In this document: positions 24,555-33,350 of the stretch, one piece after another
Layout of the letters: every line of letters begins with the position of its first letter
Position numbering within the stretch: the stretch's first letter is position 1
NCBI RefSeq assembly: GCF_014647675.1
Contig: NZ_BMPQ01000003.1
Location: 145,098 to 209,097, forward strand
Direction: 5' to 3'
DNA from: Streptomyces flaveus
GTDB taxonomy: Bacteria; Actinomycetota; Actinomycetes; Streptomycetales; Streptomycetaceae
Length of the DNA stretch: 64,000 nt
Translations under genes and position numbers: made by a program
Notes under the pieces: model-generated
Told to the model about the DNA's origin: nothing
Seen by the model: only the letters and a program-made list of their open reading frames with translations
Database searches by the model: none

Positions 24555-24605
24555 GGGCTGTGGGTGGCCGTACGGGAGCGTCTCGTGCGGGGCTGCCCGG
24601 AACGG

Positions 24606-24643
24606 GCGCCCCGTCAGGGGCGCGGGGAACTGCGCGACCAGCC
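24606..24643. terminator. R1 repeat copy with bidirectional hairpin
   Basis: The hairpin gcgcccc-gtca-ggggcgc (24606-24623) continues into the R1 arm in reverse orientation (to 24643). It lies between the convergent PhzF and heme oxygenase genes. Confidence 0.7.
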
Positions 24644-24685
24644 CCCACCGACCCGCAGCTTAAAACCGCGCCCCCAGCGGAGCGC

Positions 24686-25345
24686 TCACGCACTCACTCG
24701 GAACTCCTCACTCAGTGCACGAAGCACCCCGATGTTCAACGTGAACGCCCGCTTGCACTCCGCGATGATCCGCTGCTTCTCCAGGTCATCGGCGAGGACC
24801 TGGTCGAGCAGTTCGCGATAAGTCCGCTTGAAGGCGGCGGGGTTGCTGATGTCCTCGAAGACATAGAAGCGCACCCCGTCCCCCTTGCGCGCGAAGCCCC
24901 ACGTCGTCTCCGCCCTGCTCCTGAGGACCTGCCCACCGGAGAGGTCGCCGAGGTAGCGGGTGTAGTGATGCGCGACGTACCCACCGGGCCACGTACGCGC
25001 GCACTCCTTGATGCGGGTCGTGTACTCCTCCGTGGCGGGCAGTGCTGTGATGCTCTCGCGCCACCCCGCGCCCCGCAGATGCGCGAGATCCCGCTCCAGG
25101 GCGGCCTGTCGCATCAGCTCGGGCCGGAGGAACGGTCCCGCCACCGGGTTGTCGGCCAGCTCGCGCCCGCTCTCCTCGATCGCCCGGTAGACGAACCACA
25201 GCTGCTCGGTGTAGCGCGTGTACGCATCCACGCCGAGCGTGCCGGCCAGCAGGTCGCTCATGAACGTCGAGTCGTGCGCTTCCCCGTGCAGCTCGTGCGA
25301 CGCGGTACGGATGAGCGTCGAGAACGGTGTACTCGACGAGTTCAT
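24686..25345 (-). CDS. hmuO: Biliverdin-producing heme oxygenase
   Basis: A 219-residue helical heme oxygenase. The proximal heme His lies in the first helix (ELHGEAHDS), and the distal helix glycines are in YLGDLSGGQVL. It opens heme to biliverdin, CO and Fe2+, releasing iron from heme brought in by HmuTUV. The ATG 25345 has the RBS ggagg 5 nt upstream; an upstream in-frame ATG at 25387 lacks one and would sit near the operator. An iron box lies 47 bp upstream. Confidence 0.92.
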   Translation of the reverse strand: MNSSSTPFSTLIRTASHELHGEAHDSTFMSDLLAGTLGVDAYTRYTEQLWFVYRAIEESGRELADNPVAGPFLRPELMRQAALERDLAHLRGAGWRESITALPATEEYTTRIKECARTWPGGYVAHHYTRYLGDLSGGQVLRSRAETTWGFARKGDGVRFYVFEDISNPAAFKRTYRELLDQVLADDLEKQRIIAECKRAFTLNIGVLRALSEEFRVSA

Positions 25346-25391
25346 GTGGACCTCCGAGGCCGAAGGGGAGACGAGAGCCGGGCTCATCTTC

Positions 25392-25410
25392 TATGGTTAG
25401 GCTTACCTAA
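25392..25410. promoter_or_regulatory. Iron-box-like operator upstream of heme oxygenase
   Basis: The 19-mer tatggttaggcttacctaa matches the IdeR/DmdR consensus at about 16 of 19 positions, the best of the three in the window. Confidence 0.8.
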
Positions 25411-25491
25411 GTCAACAGATTTCCCGACGCCCTGTCGGTAAAACCCTACCCCGAATCACCATCACACCCACATGTCAGACCCGCATGAAAA

Positions 25492-25526
25492 AGCCGCCCG
25501 CTCCCAAGGGGAGGGAGCGGGCGGCT
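25492..25526 (-). terminator. Rho-independent terminator of map
   Basis: Perfect 14-bp arms (25492-25505 and 25513-25526) with a 7-nt loop are followed on the minus strand by a T-tract (+ strand gaaaaagc). It lies 28 bp after the map stop. Confidence 0.85.
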
Positions 25527-25554
25527 CTCACGCCGTGCGCGGCTGGGCAACGGG

Positions 25555-26412
25555 CTACGGCAGCGTAAGGACCTCGGCCCCGCTGTCGGTGACGACCAGC
25601 GTGTGCTCGAACTGAGCCGTCCGTTTGCGGTCCTTCGTCACGACCGTCCACCCGTCGTCCCACATGTCGTACTCGTACGAGCCCAGCGTGAGCATCGGCT
25701 CGATGGTGAAGGTCATTCCGGGCTGGATGACGGTGGTCGCGTTCGGGTTGTCGTAGTGCGGAACGATCAGCCCGGAGTGGAACGACGAGTTGATCCCGTG
25801 CCCCGTGAAGTCCCGTACGACCCCGTAGCCGAACCTCTTCGCGTACGACTCGATGACCCGCCCGATGATGTTGATCTGCCGGCCGGGCTTGACGGCCTTG
25901 ATGGCACGGGTCAGGGACTCACGGGTGCGCTCGACGAGCAGCCGCGACTCCTCGTCCACCTCGCCCACGAGATACGTGGCGTTGTTGTCGCCGTGCACCC
26001 CGCCGATGTACGCCGTCACGTCGAGGTTGATGATGTCGCCGTCCCGCAGCACCGTGGAGTCCGGAATGCCGTGACAGATGACCTCGTTGACCGAGGTGCA
26101 CAAGGACTTGGGAAAGCCGCGGTAGCCGAGCGTGGACGGGTAGGCCCCGTGGTCGCACATGTACTCGTGGGCGACCCGGTCCAGCTCGTCCGTCGTCACC
26201 CCCGGCGCGATCTTCTTCGCGGCCTCGGCCAGCGCCCGCGCGGCGATCCGCCCGGCGATCCGCATGGCCTCGACCGTCTCGGGGGTCTGCACTTCCGGAC
26301 CCTTGTACGGCGTGGGGGCGGGCTTGCCCACGTACTCGGGACGCCTGATGTTTCCCGGGACGGGACGGGTGGGAGAGAGCTCCCCTGGTACGAGCAGCGA
26401 CTGGCCAGACAT
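25555..26412 (-). CDS. map: Type I methionyl aminopeptidase
   Basis: A 285-residue enzyme that removes N-terminal Met from nascent proteins in the cytoplasm. All five metal ligands are visible: Asp in [10 protein letters not shown], Asp in VHGDNNATY, His in [11 protein letters not shown], Glu in FTIEPML and Glu in QFEHTLVV. The His of VICHGIP is also present. The extra N-terminal ~40 residues ([20 protein letters not shown]) mark the actinobacterial type with an SH3-binding-like extension. Start ATG 26412. Confidence 0.95.
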   Translation of the reverse strand: MSGQSLLVPGELSPTRPVPGNIRRPEYVGKPAPTPYKGPEVQTPETVEAMRIAGRIAARALAEAAKKIAPGVTTDELDRVAHEYMCDHGAYPSTLGYRGFPKSLCTSVNEVICHGIPDSTVLRDGDIINLDVTAYIGGVHGDNNATYLVGEVDEESRLLVERTRESLTRAIKAVKPGRQINIIGRVIESYAKRFGYGVVRDFTGHGINSSFHSGLIVPHYDNPNATTVIQPGMTFTIEPMLTLGSYEYDMWDDGWTVVTKDRKRTAQFEHTLVVTDSGAEVLTLP

Positions 26413-26473
26413 GCCAGCGAGTCTAACCAGCGCCCGCTGGGGGACGATGACCCTGGCGAAAGGAGCCGTAGCC

Positions 26474-26704
26474 ATGGCCCTGTTCAAGAAGCGCACGGTC
26501 GGCAAACCGGGCGAGTGGTACTACTGCCTGGAGCACAAGAAGGTCGAAGAGGGCCCCGAGTGCCCCGCGAAGGACCGCATCGGCCCGTACGCGTCCCGGG
26601 GTGAGGCGGAGCACGCGCTGGAGATCGCCCGCGAACGCAACCTGGAATGGGAAACGGACCCCCGCTGGCACGACGGCGCTCCGCGCGGCGGGGAGGACGA
26701 CTGA
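26474..26704 (+). CDS. Small conserved hypothetical protein
   Basis: A 76-residue soluble protein, [18 protein letters not shown] at the N-terminus, with two cysteines (YYCLEH and GPECPAKD) and then [20 protein letters not shown]. The latter recalls a short SPOR-like or spore-associated motif, but I do not assign a family. It has a good RBS (aaaggag, ATG at 26474). It is divergent from map with a 61-bp gap. Confidence 0.75.
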   Translation: MALFKKRTVGKPGEWYYCLEHKKVEEGPECPAKDRIGPYASRGEAEHALEIARERNLEWETDPRWHDGAPRGGEDD

Positions 26705-26741
26705 AGCAGGCGGTGGCCTGCGTGTCCGTCACCTGCGCAGC

Positions 26742-26808
26742 CCCCCACGCGGCGGAGCCGCAAATTGATACAGCCGGGAAGGGGCGGGCCTGGGGAAAGA
26801 AACCCCAC
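26742..26808 (+). repeat. R2 intergenic repeat, copy 1
   Basis: Contains gcggcggagccgcaaattga and continues through tacagccgggaaggggcggg to ggggaaagaaacccc. The same sequence, in reverse orientation, lies at 35270-35343 with only a few differences. A small hairpin gcggc-gga-gccgc is included. Confidence 0.7.
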
Positions 26809-26861
26809 CCACGACGCACCCGCAGTCGAGATACGCACCTCAACCCACCTCCCCCGTAGTC

Positions 26862-26908
26862 GACAAACCACCGACAGCCCCCTGTAGGCGGGCTGTCGGC
26901 GGTTTGTC
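26862..26908. promoter_or_regulatory. Large dyad upstream of the DrrAB-type operon
   Basis: Arms 26862-26880 and 26890-26908 pair at 18 of 19 positions with a 9-nt loop, ending 24 bp before the ATG of the ATPase gene. It may be an operator or an attenuator hairpin. Confidence 0.6.
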
Positions 26909-26932
26909 AGTGCCCCCTGACACCGTGGCGGC

Positions 26933-27961
26933 ATGACGCGAATCGACAACAACCCCGACGGCCGCGCACGCAGTGCGGTCACCGTGCGGGGGCTGGTCAA
27001 GCACTACGGCGAGACCAAGGCACTGGACGGCGTGGACCTGGACGTACGCGAGGGCACCGTCATGGGCGTGCTCGGGCCGAACGGCGCCGGCAAGACCACC
27101 CTCGTACGGATCCTGTCCACCCTGATCCAGCCCGACTCCGGCCAGGCGACCGTCGCCGGCTACGACGTCGTACGCCAGCCCCGCCAGCTGCGCCGAGTGA
27201 TAGGGCTCACCGGCCAGTACGCCTCCGTCGACGAGAAGCTCCCCGGCTGGGAGAACCTCTACATGATCGGCCGCCTGCTCGACCTGTCCCGCAAAGAGGC
27301 AAGGACCCGCGCGGACGAGCTGTTGGAGCGGTTCTCGCTCACCGAGGCGGCGAAGCGCCCGGCAGCCACGTACTCCGGAGGGATGCGCCGCCGGCTGGAC
27401 CTGGCCGCGTCGATGATGGGCCGGCCGACCGTGCTGTATCTCGACGAACCGACCACCGGCCTCGACCCCCGCACCCGCAACGAGGTGTGGACGGAGGTCA
27501 AGCGCATGGTCGGTGACGGCGTGACCGTGCTGCTCACCACCCAGTACATGGAGGAGGCCGAGCAGCTCGCCTCCGAGCTGACCGTCGTGGACCGCGGCAA
27601 GGTCATCGCGAACGGCGCCATCGACGACCTGAAGGCGAAGGTCGGCGGCCGCTCCCTGCGGATCCGCCCGGCCGACCCGCTCGAGCTGCGCCCGCTCGCC
27701 GCCGCGCTGGACGAGCTGGGCATCACCGGGCTCGCGACCACCACCGTGGACACCGAGACAGGAACCCTCCTCGTCCCGGTCCTCAGCGACGAGCAGCTCA
27801 CCGCCATCGTCGGCGCCGTCACCGCGCGGGGCATCACGCTCGCCTCCATCACCACCGAACTGCCCAGCCTGGACGAGGTGTTCCTGTCCCTCACCGGCCA
27901 CCGCGCGAGCGCCCCGCAGGACGCCGTGCCCACCGACGCCCGCGAAGAGGTCCCCGTATGA
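26933..27961 (+). CDS. ABC exporter ATP-binding protein, DrrA family
   Basis: A 342-residue ABC ATPase of the daunorubicin-resistance type. Walker A is LGPNGAGKTTLV, the Q-loop is in GLTGQYASVDEKL, the signature is YSGGMRRRLDLA, Walker B is VLYLDEPTTGLD, and the H-loop region reads LLTTQYMEEAEQLA (Gln at the usual His site, typical of this subfamily). The C-terminal extension (about 225-320) is the DrrA-specific domain. It pairs with the permease, with which it overlaps in ATGA. Confidence 0.92.
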   Translation: MTRIDNNPDGRARSAVTVRGLVKHYGETKALDGVDLDVREGTVMGVLGPNGAGKTTLVRILSTLIQPDSGQATVAGYDVVRQPRQLRRVIGLTGQYASVDEKLPGWENLYMIGRLLDLSRKEARTRADELLERFSLTEAAKRPAATYSGGMRRRLDLAASMMGRPTVLYLDEPTTGLDPRTRNEVWTEVKRMVGDGVTVLLTTQYMEEAEQLASELTVVDRGKVIANGAIDDLKAKVGGRSLRIRPADPLELRPLAAALDELGITGLATTTVDTETGTLLVPVLSDEQLTAIVGAVTARGITLASITTELPSLDEVFLSLTGHRASAPQDAVPTDAREEVPV

Positions 27962-28788
27962 GTGCCGCCACGATCACCACCGATGCCGTAAAGGACGTAA
28001 AGGGCGATGCGCGGATCAGCCCACGTGCCCATGTGCGGCACACCGGTGCCCTGATCCGCCGCAACCTGCTGTGGATCAGGCAGGACCCCGAGTCGATGTT
28101 CGACGCCGTCCTGTTCCCGGTCATCTTCACGCTGCTGTTCGTGTACGTCTTCGGCGGCTCCATCGGGCAGTCGCTCGGCGGCGGCCAGGAGGCGTACGTG
28201 CAGTACGTCGTGCCCGGCCTGATGGCCATGATGGGCATGAACATGGCCCAGGGGGTCGGCACCGGCTTCAACCAGGACTTCAACACCGGTGTCATGGACC
28301 GCTTCCGGTCCCTGCCGATCGGGCGCGGCTCGGTGCTGTTCGCCAAGATCGCGGTGGAACTGATGCGGATGCTGTTCGCGACCGTGGTCCTGATGATCGT
28401 CGGTGTTCTGGTGGGCTTCGACATCACCAACTGGGCCGGTCTGCTCGCCTCCGTGGGACTGTCCGCCGTCTTCGGCTCGGCCCTGATGTGGGTGTTCCTG
28501 ACGCTCGGCGTGATCATGAAGAACGCGCAGTCCGTGCAGGCCATGGGTTTCCTGGTGCTGATGCCGCTGCAGTTCGGCTCGTCGATCTTCGCGCCGACCC
28601 AGTCGATGCCGGGCTGGCTGCAGAACTTCACCGACTACAACCCGCTGTCCTCGCTCGCGGACGCGGCACGCGGACTGATGGTGGGCGGCCCGGCCGCGCA
28701 CGACGTGTGGATGACCCTGGCCTGGTCGGCCGGTCTCACGGCGGTCATGGCACCGGTCGCCATCCACAAGTTCCGTACGAAGAGCTGA
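27958..28788 (+). CDS. ABC-2 type permease, DrrB family
   Basis: A 276-residue membrane component with six helices. The conserved loop IRRNLLWIRQDPESMFDAVLFP and the C-terminal FAPTQSMPGWLQNFTDYNPLS (ABC-2 signature region) are present. With the upstream ATPase it forms a homodimeric drug or lipid exporter. The substrate is unknown; no biosynthetic cluster is adjacent. Confidence 0.92.
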   Translation: MSAATITTDAVKDVKGDARISPRAHVRHTGALIRRNLLWIRQDPESMFDAVLFPVIFTLLFVYVFGGSIGQSLGGGQEAYVQYVVPGLMAMMGMNMAQGVGTGFNQDFNTGVMDRFRSLPIGRGSVLFAKIAVELMRMLFATVVLMIVGVLVGFDITNWAGLLASVGLSAVFGSALMWVFLTLGVIMKNAQSVQAMGFLVLMPLQFGSSIFAPTQSMPGWLQNFTDYNPLSSLADAARGLMVGGPAAHDVWMTLAWSAGLTAVMAPVAIHKFRTKS

Positions 28789-28820
28789 CGTCGACGCACC
28801 CGGCCCCGCGCCGGCGGGCG

Positions 28821-31800
28821 TCAGATCAGGGCGGCGGCCTCCACGGAGGAGAGGCCGCCGCCCTCCGCGTACGCCGCCGCGTACGCCTCGTCGCCGAGGA
28901 CGGCGCGCGTGCGCTCCACCGCCCTCCGGTACACCTCGCGCTCCTGGGAGGACGAGACGTGCCGGGGCGGCTGCAGCGCGTCGGCGGCGCCGAGGCAGCG
29001 GGCGGCGTCACGGGCGCGGGAGCCGCCGTCGACGTGGGCGAGGGCGTACGCGGCGGTGGTCAGATACGCGGAGCGCATCTGCGGGGCGATGGCCTCGGAC
29101 AGCGGGTCCTCTGCGCGTTCCAGTGCGCGCCTGATCGTGTCCAGGGACTCCGGGTAGCGGCCGTCGACAGCGTCCAGCCAGGCCTCGGAGCCGAGGATGA
29201 ACGCGTCGAAGATGATGAAGTTGGCGATCTTGAACTCCTCGCGCAGCAGCCGGAGTTGCTCGCGCGCCTCGGGGATCCGGTCGGTCATGCTGAGCACGCC
29301 CGCGAGGATGAGCCGGGCGAAGGGCCCTGCCTGCCCGGACCCGCCGCCCATGCTCTGGTCGATCACCTCGCGCACCAGGCGCTCGCCGCGCTCGGCCTCA
29401 CCCGCCTCGATCAGCGCGCCACCGAGCCGGGCGGTGAGCACGGCCATCTGGGCGTGGGCACCGAGGCGTTCGGCGCTTTCGATGGCCGCCTGGTAGTCGG
29501 CGGCGGCCCTGCCGTACTCGCCCCTGCGCTCATGCGCCTCACCGCGCGCCGAGAGCGCCTCGGCGGTGCCCCACAGGTCGCCGAGGCGGCGGTAGATCTC
29601 CAGCGACTCGTCGGCGTCGTGGGTGGCGTCGCCCTCCCATTCGGTGCGGTTGGCGAGCAGATTGGCCCGCATCTGCAGGTTGGCGGCGAGGTCCCACTCG
29701 TATCCGGGAACTCCACGGGAGGTGTCGACGGCGGCGTTGATGATCGTCCGCACCCGCTCCATGTCACCGGTGAGCATGACGGCGTAGAACCACAGCGAGC
29801 CGGGGAAACGGCACGCCTGCGGCAGCCGGGGCTCGTACGTCCCGGCGACGGCCCGCAGTTTCGCCTGCGCCTCGGGTGTCTGCCAGGCATCCAACTCGGT
29901 GTCCATGCACGCGAGATGGACCAGGTGCATCTGGCGCCGGGCCTCGTCGAGAACCTCGCCGGTCCACGGCGGCGGGGTGGCCGTGCAGCGCTCCCACAGC
30001 GGGACGACGGGCCGCACGGGCTCGCTGAACGGGTCGGGGCCGAGGCCCTGGACCTCGCGGCACCAGTTGCGGGCGACAATCCGCAGGTCACGCATCAGCC
30101 AGTACCAGGCCATCGACAGTACGAGGCACAGCGCCTCCTGCTCCTCACCCACGGCGACGGCGTGGTGCAGGGCGGCGCGGATGTTCTCGCTCTCGCGTTC
30201 CAGGCGTTCGATGGCGGCGAGTTGACCGTGGCCGCGCAGTAACGGGTCGGTGGTGCGGGCGAGTTCGCGGAAGTACGTCAGATGCGCGCGTTCGGCCGCC
30301 GCCCGCCGCCCGGACTCGTCGAGCCGATCGCGCGCGTACTCGGCGACGGTCTCCAGGAGCCGGTAACGCATGTCGCCGTCGCCCGAAGGGGCCGCCACGA
30401 CAAGGGACTTGTCGACGAGCGAGCCGAGCGCTTCGAGCGTGCCCGGCCCGCAGACCGCCTCCGCGGCGGCGAGGTCACAGCCGCCGGCGAAGACGGACAG
30501 CCGGCGCAGCACGTCCCGTTCGCCCTCGTCCAGCAGCTCCCAGGACCAGTCGACGACCGCCCGGAGCGTCTGCTGGCGGGGCAGGACGGTACGGCTGCCG
30601 GAGGTGAGGAGCAGAAAACGGTCGTCCAGCCGGTCGGCGATCTGCCGGGGCGTGAGCATCCGCAGCCGGGCGGCGGCGAGTTCGATGGCGAGGGGGAGAC
30701 CGTCGAGGCGTCGGCAGATCTCGGCCGCCGCCTCCGGATCGTCCTCGATCCGGAATCCGGGCCGGGCGGCGGCGCCCCGGTCGGCGAGCAGCCGAAGCGC
30801 GTACGGCTCCGGCAGCGGCTCCACGGGCCGCAGCAACTCCCCCGGTACGCCGAGGGGTTCGCGGCTGGTGGCCAGTACCGTCAGCTCCGGGCAGCGTTCC
30901 AGCAGCTCCTCGACGAGCCGGGCGGTGGCGTCGACGACGTGCTCGCAGTTGTCGAGGATCAGCAGCATGCGCCGCTTGCCGCAGTGCTCGGCGAGCCGCT
31001 CGACGGGGTCGTCATGCCGGTCGGATCCGGCCCGCATGGCCTCGGCCCCGGCGCCGTACAGCACGGTCTCGCGGGCACCGACGGCGGTGAGCACGGTCTC
31101 CGGCACGGCGTCCGGGTCGTCGACGGGCGCGAGTTCGGCCAGCCACACCCCGTCCCGGACGACGTCCCGCACACTCTCGGCGGCCTCCTGCGACAACCGC
31201 GTCTTCCCGGCCCCACCGGGGCCGAGCAAGGTGACGAGCCGGGCGGTCACGAGGTCGCCACGGATGGCCTCGATGTCGGACTCCCGGCCGACGAAGGAGG
31301 TGAGCCGGGCGCGGAGGTTGCCGCGGGCGCGGGGCTCGGAGGTACGGGCGTCGTCGGCGACCGTAACGGCAGGAGCGGGTGCGGCCACGGCGGGACTGTC
31401 TCCCACGCTCAACAACTCCCCGTGCAGCGCCCGCAGTTCCGGCCCCGGATCCGTCCCGAGCTGCTCTGCCAGCAGCCTTCGTACGTCCTCATAGGCGGCC
31501 AGCGCCTGAGCCGTGCGCCCCGCGTCGCGCAGGGCGCGCAGGCGCAGGGCCTGGAGGGGTTCGTCCAGGGGGTGGGTGTCGCACAGGGCGGTCAGCTCGG
31601 GCAGGGACTGCGCGGCGTGGCCGAGGGCGAGGGCGGCGGTGTGGCGGGCGCGGAGGGCGTCGAGCCGCCGGGCCTCCCAGCGGGCGGACTCGACGGTGCG
31701 GTCGGGGAGGTCGGCGAGGGCGGGGCCGCGCCACAGGCCGAGGGCGTCGTCGAGGACGACGGCCGCCTTGGCGGGGTCGCGGTCGGCGAGCGCGCGCGTG

Positions 31801-32129
31801 CCCTCGCCGACGAGACGCTCGAACCGGTGCAGATCGATGTCGTCGGCCGAGGCGGCGAGCCGGTACCCGCCCTCCTCCGACACGACCGCAGCCGCCCCGA
31901 GCACCCGCCGCAACCGCCCGACCAGGGCCTGCAACGCCCCCGTGGCATCGGCGGGCGGATCCCCGTCCCACACCTCGTCGACCAGCAGCCCCGCGGGCAC
32001 GGTACGGCCACCCCGCAACGCGAGCACGGTCAGCAGAGCACGCAACCGCGCCCCGCCGACAGGAACGGGGCTGCCGTCGGGGCGAAGTGCCTGGGTGGTA
32101 CCGAGGATGCGATAGCGCACGGGGTCCAT
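28821..32129 (-). CDS. AfsR/SARP-family BTAD transcriptional regulator with NB-ARC ATPase
   Basis: A 1102-residue regulator. It has an N-terminal winged-helix DNA-binding domain (about 1-95), a BTAD helical domain (about 97-245), and an NB-ARC/AP-ATPase module with P-loop TLLGPGGAGKTRL, RMLLILDNCEHV and TVLATSREPLG. A long TPR-like helical C-terminus (about 600-1090) follows. Such proteins activate secondary metabolism or stress genes. Codon 630 (complement of 30240-30242) is TTA, suggesting bldA control. It is convergent with the DrrAB-type operon. Confidence 0.9.
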   Translation of the reverse strand: MDPVRYRILGTTQALRPDGSPVPVGGARLRALLTVLALRGGRTVPAGLLVDEVWDGDPPADATGALQALVGRLRRVLGAAAVVSEEGGYRLAASADDIDLHRFERLVGEGTRALADRDPAKAAVVLDDALGLWRGPALADLPDRTVESARWEARRLDALRARHTAALALGHAAQSLPELTALCDTHPLDEPLQALRLRALRDAGRTAQALAAYEDVRRLLAEQLGTDPGPELRALHGELLSVGDSPAVAAPAPAVTVADDARTSEPRARGNLRARLTSFVGRESDIEAIRGDLVTARLVTLLGPGGAGKTRLSQEAAESVRDVVRDGVWLAELAPVDDPDAVPETVLTAVGARETVLYGAGAEAMRAGSDRHDDPVERLAEHCGKRRMLLILDNCEHVVDATARLVEELLERCPELTVLATSREPLGVPGELLRPVEPLPEPYALRLLADRGAAARPGFRIEDDPEAAAEICRRLDGLPLAIELAAARLRMLTPRQIADRLDDRFLLLTSGSRTVLPRQQTLRAVVDWSWELLDEGERDVLRRLSVFAGGCDLAAAEAVCGPGTLEALGSLVDKSLVVAAPSGDGDMRYRLLETVAEYARDRLDESGRRAAAERAHLTYFRELARTTDPLLRGHGQLAAIERLERESENIRAALHHAVAVGEEQEALCLVLSMAWYWLMRDLRIVARNWCREVQGLGPDPFSEPVRPVVPLWERCTATPPPWTGEVLDEARRQMHLVHLACMDTELDAWQTPEAQAKLRAVAGTYEPRLPQACRFPGSLWFYAVMLTGDMERVRTIINAAVDTSRGVPGYEWDLAANLQMRANLLANRTEWEGDATHDADESLEIYRRLGDLWGTAEALSARGEAHERRGEYGRAAADYQAAIESAERLGAHAQMAVLTARLGGALIEAGEAERGERLVREVIDQSMGGGSGQAGPFARLILAGVLSMTDRIPEAREQLRLLREEFKIANFIIFDAFILGSEAWLDAVDGRYPESLDTIRRALERAEDPLSEAIAPQMRSAYLTTAAYALAHVDGGSRARDAARCLGAADALQPPRHVSSSQEREVYRRAVERTRAVLGDEAYAAAYAEGGGLSSVEAAALI
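28829..28863. terminator. Hairpin after drrB, inside the regulator's 3' end
   Basis: Perfect 13-bp arms (gggcggcggcctc at 28829-28841, gaggccgccgccc at 28851-28863) form a likely terminator for the exporter operon although the site is coding for the convergent regulator. Confidence 0.6.
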
Positions 32130-32291
32130 TGTCTCTGGTGAATTGAGGAGAGGTCACAGGGCTGGGGCGGCGCGGCGAGCTAAGGCATGCCCCACCCTGT
32201 ACGGAACTCACAGCCGACCGCGAGACGTTTTCCGCATACGCCCGGTACGGTCGGGCACGCCCGTTTGTACGAACCCAGGGAGCCCGACCCC

Positions 32292-33092
32292 ATGACCACC
32301 GCTACCAACCGCCACAGCGACCGGCGGATCAGCCCGGTCTTTCTCGGGATCGTGGCCGTCATGGCGGTCACGGGCTGGGCCACCTGGACCGGTTTCGCGG
32401 AACAGCCCGGTGTCGCCGTCTTCCTGTTCGTGACGGCCGCGTGGATCGTCTCGCTCTGTCTGCACGAGTACGCACACGCGCGTACGGCCCTGCACAGCGG
32501 CGACATCTCCATAGGCGCGAAGGGCTACTTGACCCTCAACCCACTCGCCTACACCCACGCCCTGCTGAGCATCGTGCTGCCCGTCATCTTCGTGATCATG
32601 GGTGGTATCGGTCTGCCCGGCGGTGCGGTCTGGATCGAGCGGAACCGCATCCAGGGCCGCTGGAAGCACAGCCTGATCTCGGCGGCGGGCCCGCTGACGA
32701 ACGTGCTGTTCGCGGTCGTCTGCACGGCCCCGTTCTGGCTGGACGCGCTCGACGGCGTACCGGCCGACTTCCGGTTCGCCCTGGCGTTCCTGGCGCTGCT
32801 CCAGGTCACGGCCGCGCTGCTGAACTTCCTGCCGGTGCCGGGCCTGGACGGCTACGGCATGATCGAGCCCTGGCTGTCGTACAAGATCCGCCAACAGGTG
32901 GAGCCGCTCGCGCCCTTCGGGCTGCTCCTCGTGATCGCCATCCTGTGGATCCCGGCGGTGAACGGTGTGTTCTTCGACGTGATCGACACGCTCCTGCGCG
33001 GCCTGGGAATCGACGAGATCAGCACGTACTGCGGCCAGAACCTCTACCGCTTCTGGACGGACACCGACCAGTTCTGCACCGTCGGTTCGTGA
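32292..33092 (+). CDS. Site-2 protease (M50) family membrane metalloprotease
   Basis: A 266-residue membrane protein with about six helices. The zinc motif HExxH is in CLHEYAHAR (about residue 58) and the third ligand motif is NFLPVPGLDGYGM (N-x2-P-x-P-x-LDG). Enzymes of this group cut within the membrane; the target is unknown. ATG 32292 was chosen because the earlier in-frame region is Pro/Arg-rich without RBS. Divergent from the AfsR-type gene. Confidence 0.88.
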   Translation: MTTATNRHSDRRISPVFLGIVAVMAVTGWATWTGFAEQPGVAVFLFVTAAWIVSLCLHEYAHARTALHSGDISIGAKGYLTLNPLAYTHALLSIVLPVIFVIMGGIGLPGGAVWIERNRIQGRWKHSLISAAGPLTNVLFAVVCTAPFWLDALDGVPADFRFALAFLALLQVTAALLNFLPVPGLDGYGMIEPWLSYKIRQQVEPLAPFGLLLVIAILWIPAVNGVFFDVIDTLLRGLGIDEISTYCGQNLYRFWTDTDQFCTVGS

Positions 33093-33109
33093 CCGTCAGC
33101 GCCTGACCG

Positions 33110-33292
33110 TCAGTTCGTGACGGAGCCGTTCCGCGCCTTGCCGCGCCGCAGGTAGTACCAGGCCATGTTGGACGACAGGCCCGCGAGCAGTACCCACACG
33201 ATGCCCAGCCAGTAGCCCTTGGCGAAGGAGACGACGGCCGCGGCGACGGAGAGGACGCAGACGACGAGGGCGTAGAGGGCGAGGCGGGGCAT
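33110..33292 (-). CDS. Small two-helix membrane protein
   Basis: A 60-residue protein with two hydrophobic segments (LALYALVVCVLSVAAAVVSF and LGIVWVLLAGLSSNMAWYY) and a basic C-terminus (RRGKARN). The start ATG 33292 has the RBS caggag at proper distance; a start at 33379 would add a polar leader. Function is not known. It follows npdG on the same strand at 58 nt. Confidence 0.72.
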   Translation of the reverse strand: MPRLALYALVVCVLSVAAAVVSFAKGYWLGIVWVLLAGLSSNMAWYYLRRGKARNGSVTN

Positions 33293-33350
33293 CGGACGGA
33301 CTCCTGTCGGGGGGACACTGCTTTCCTGTTCACCAGTGTCCCCCACCCAC

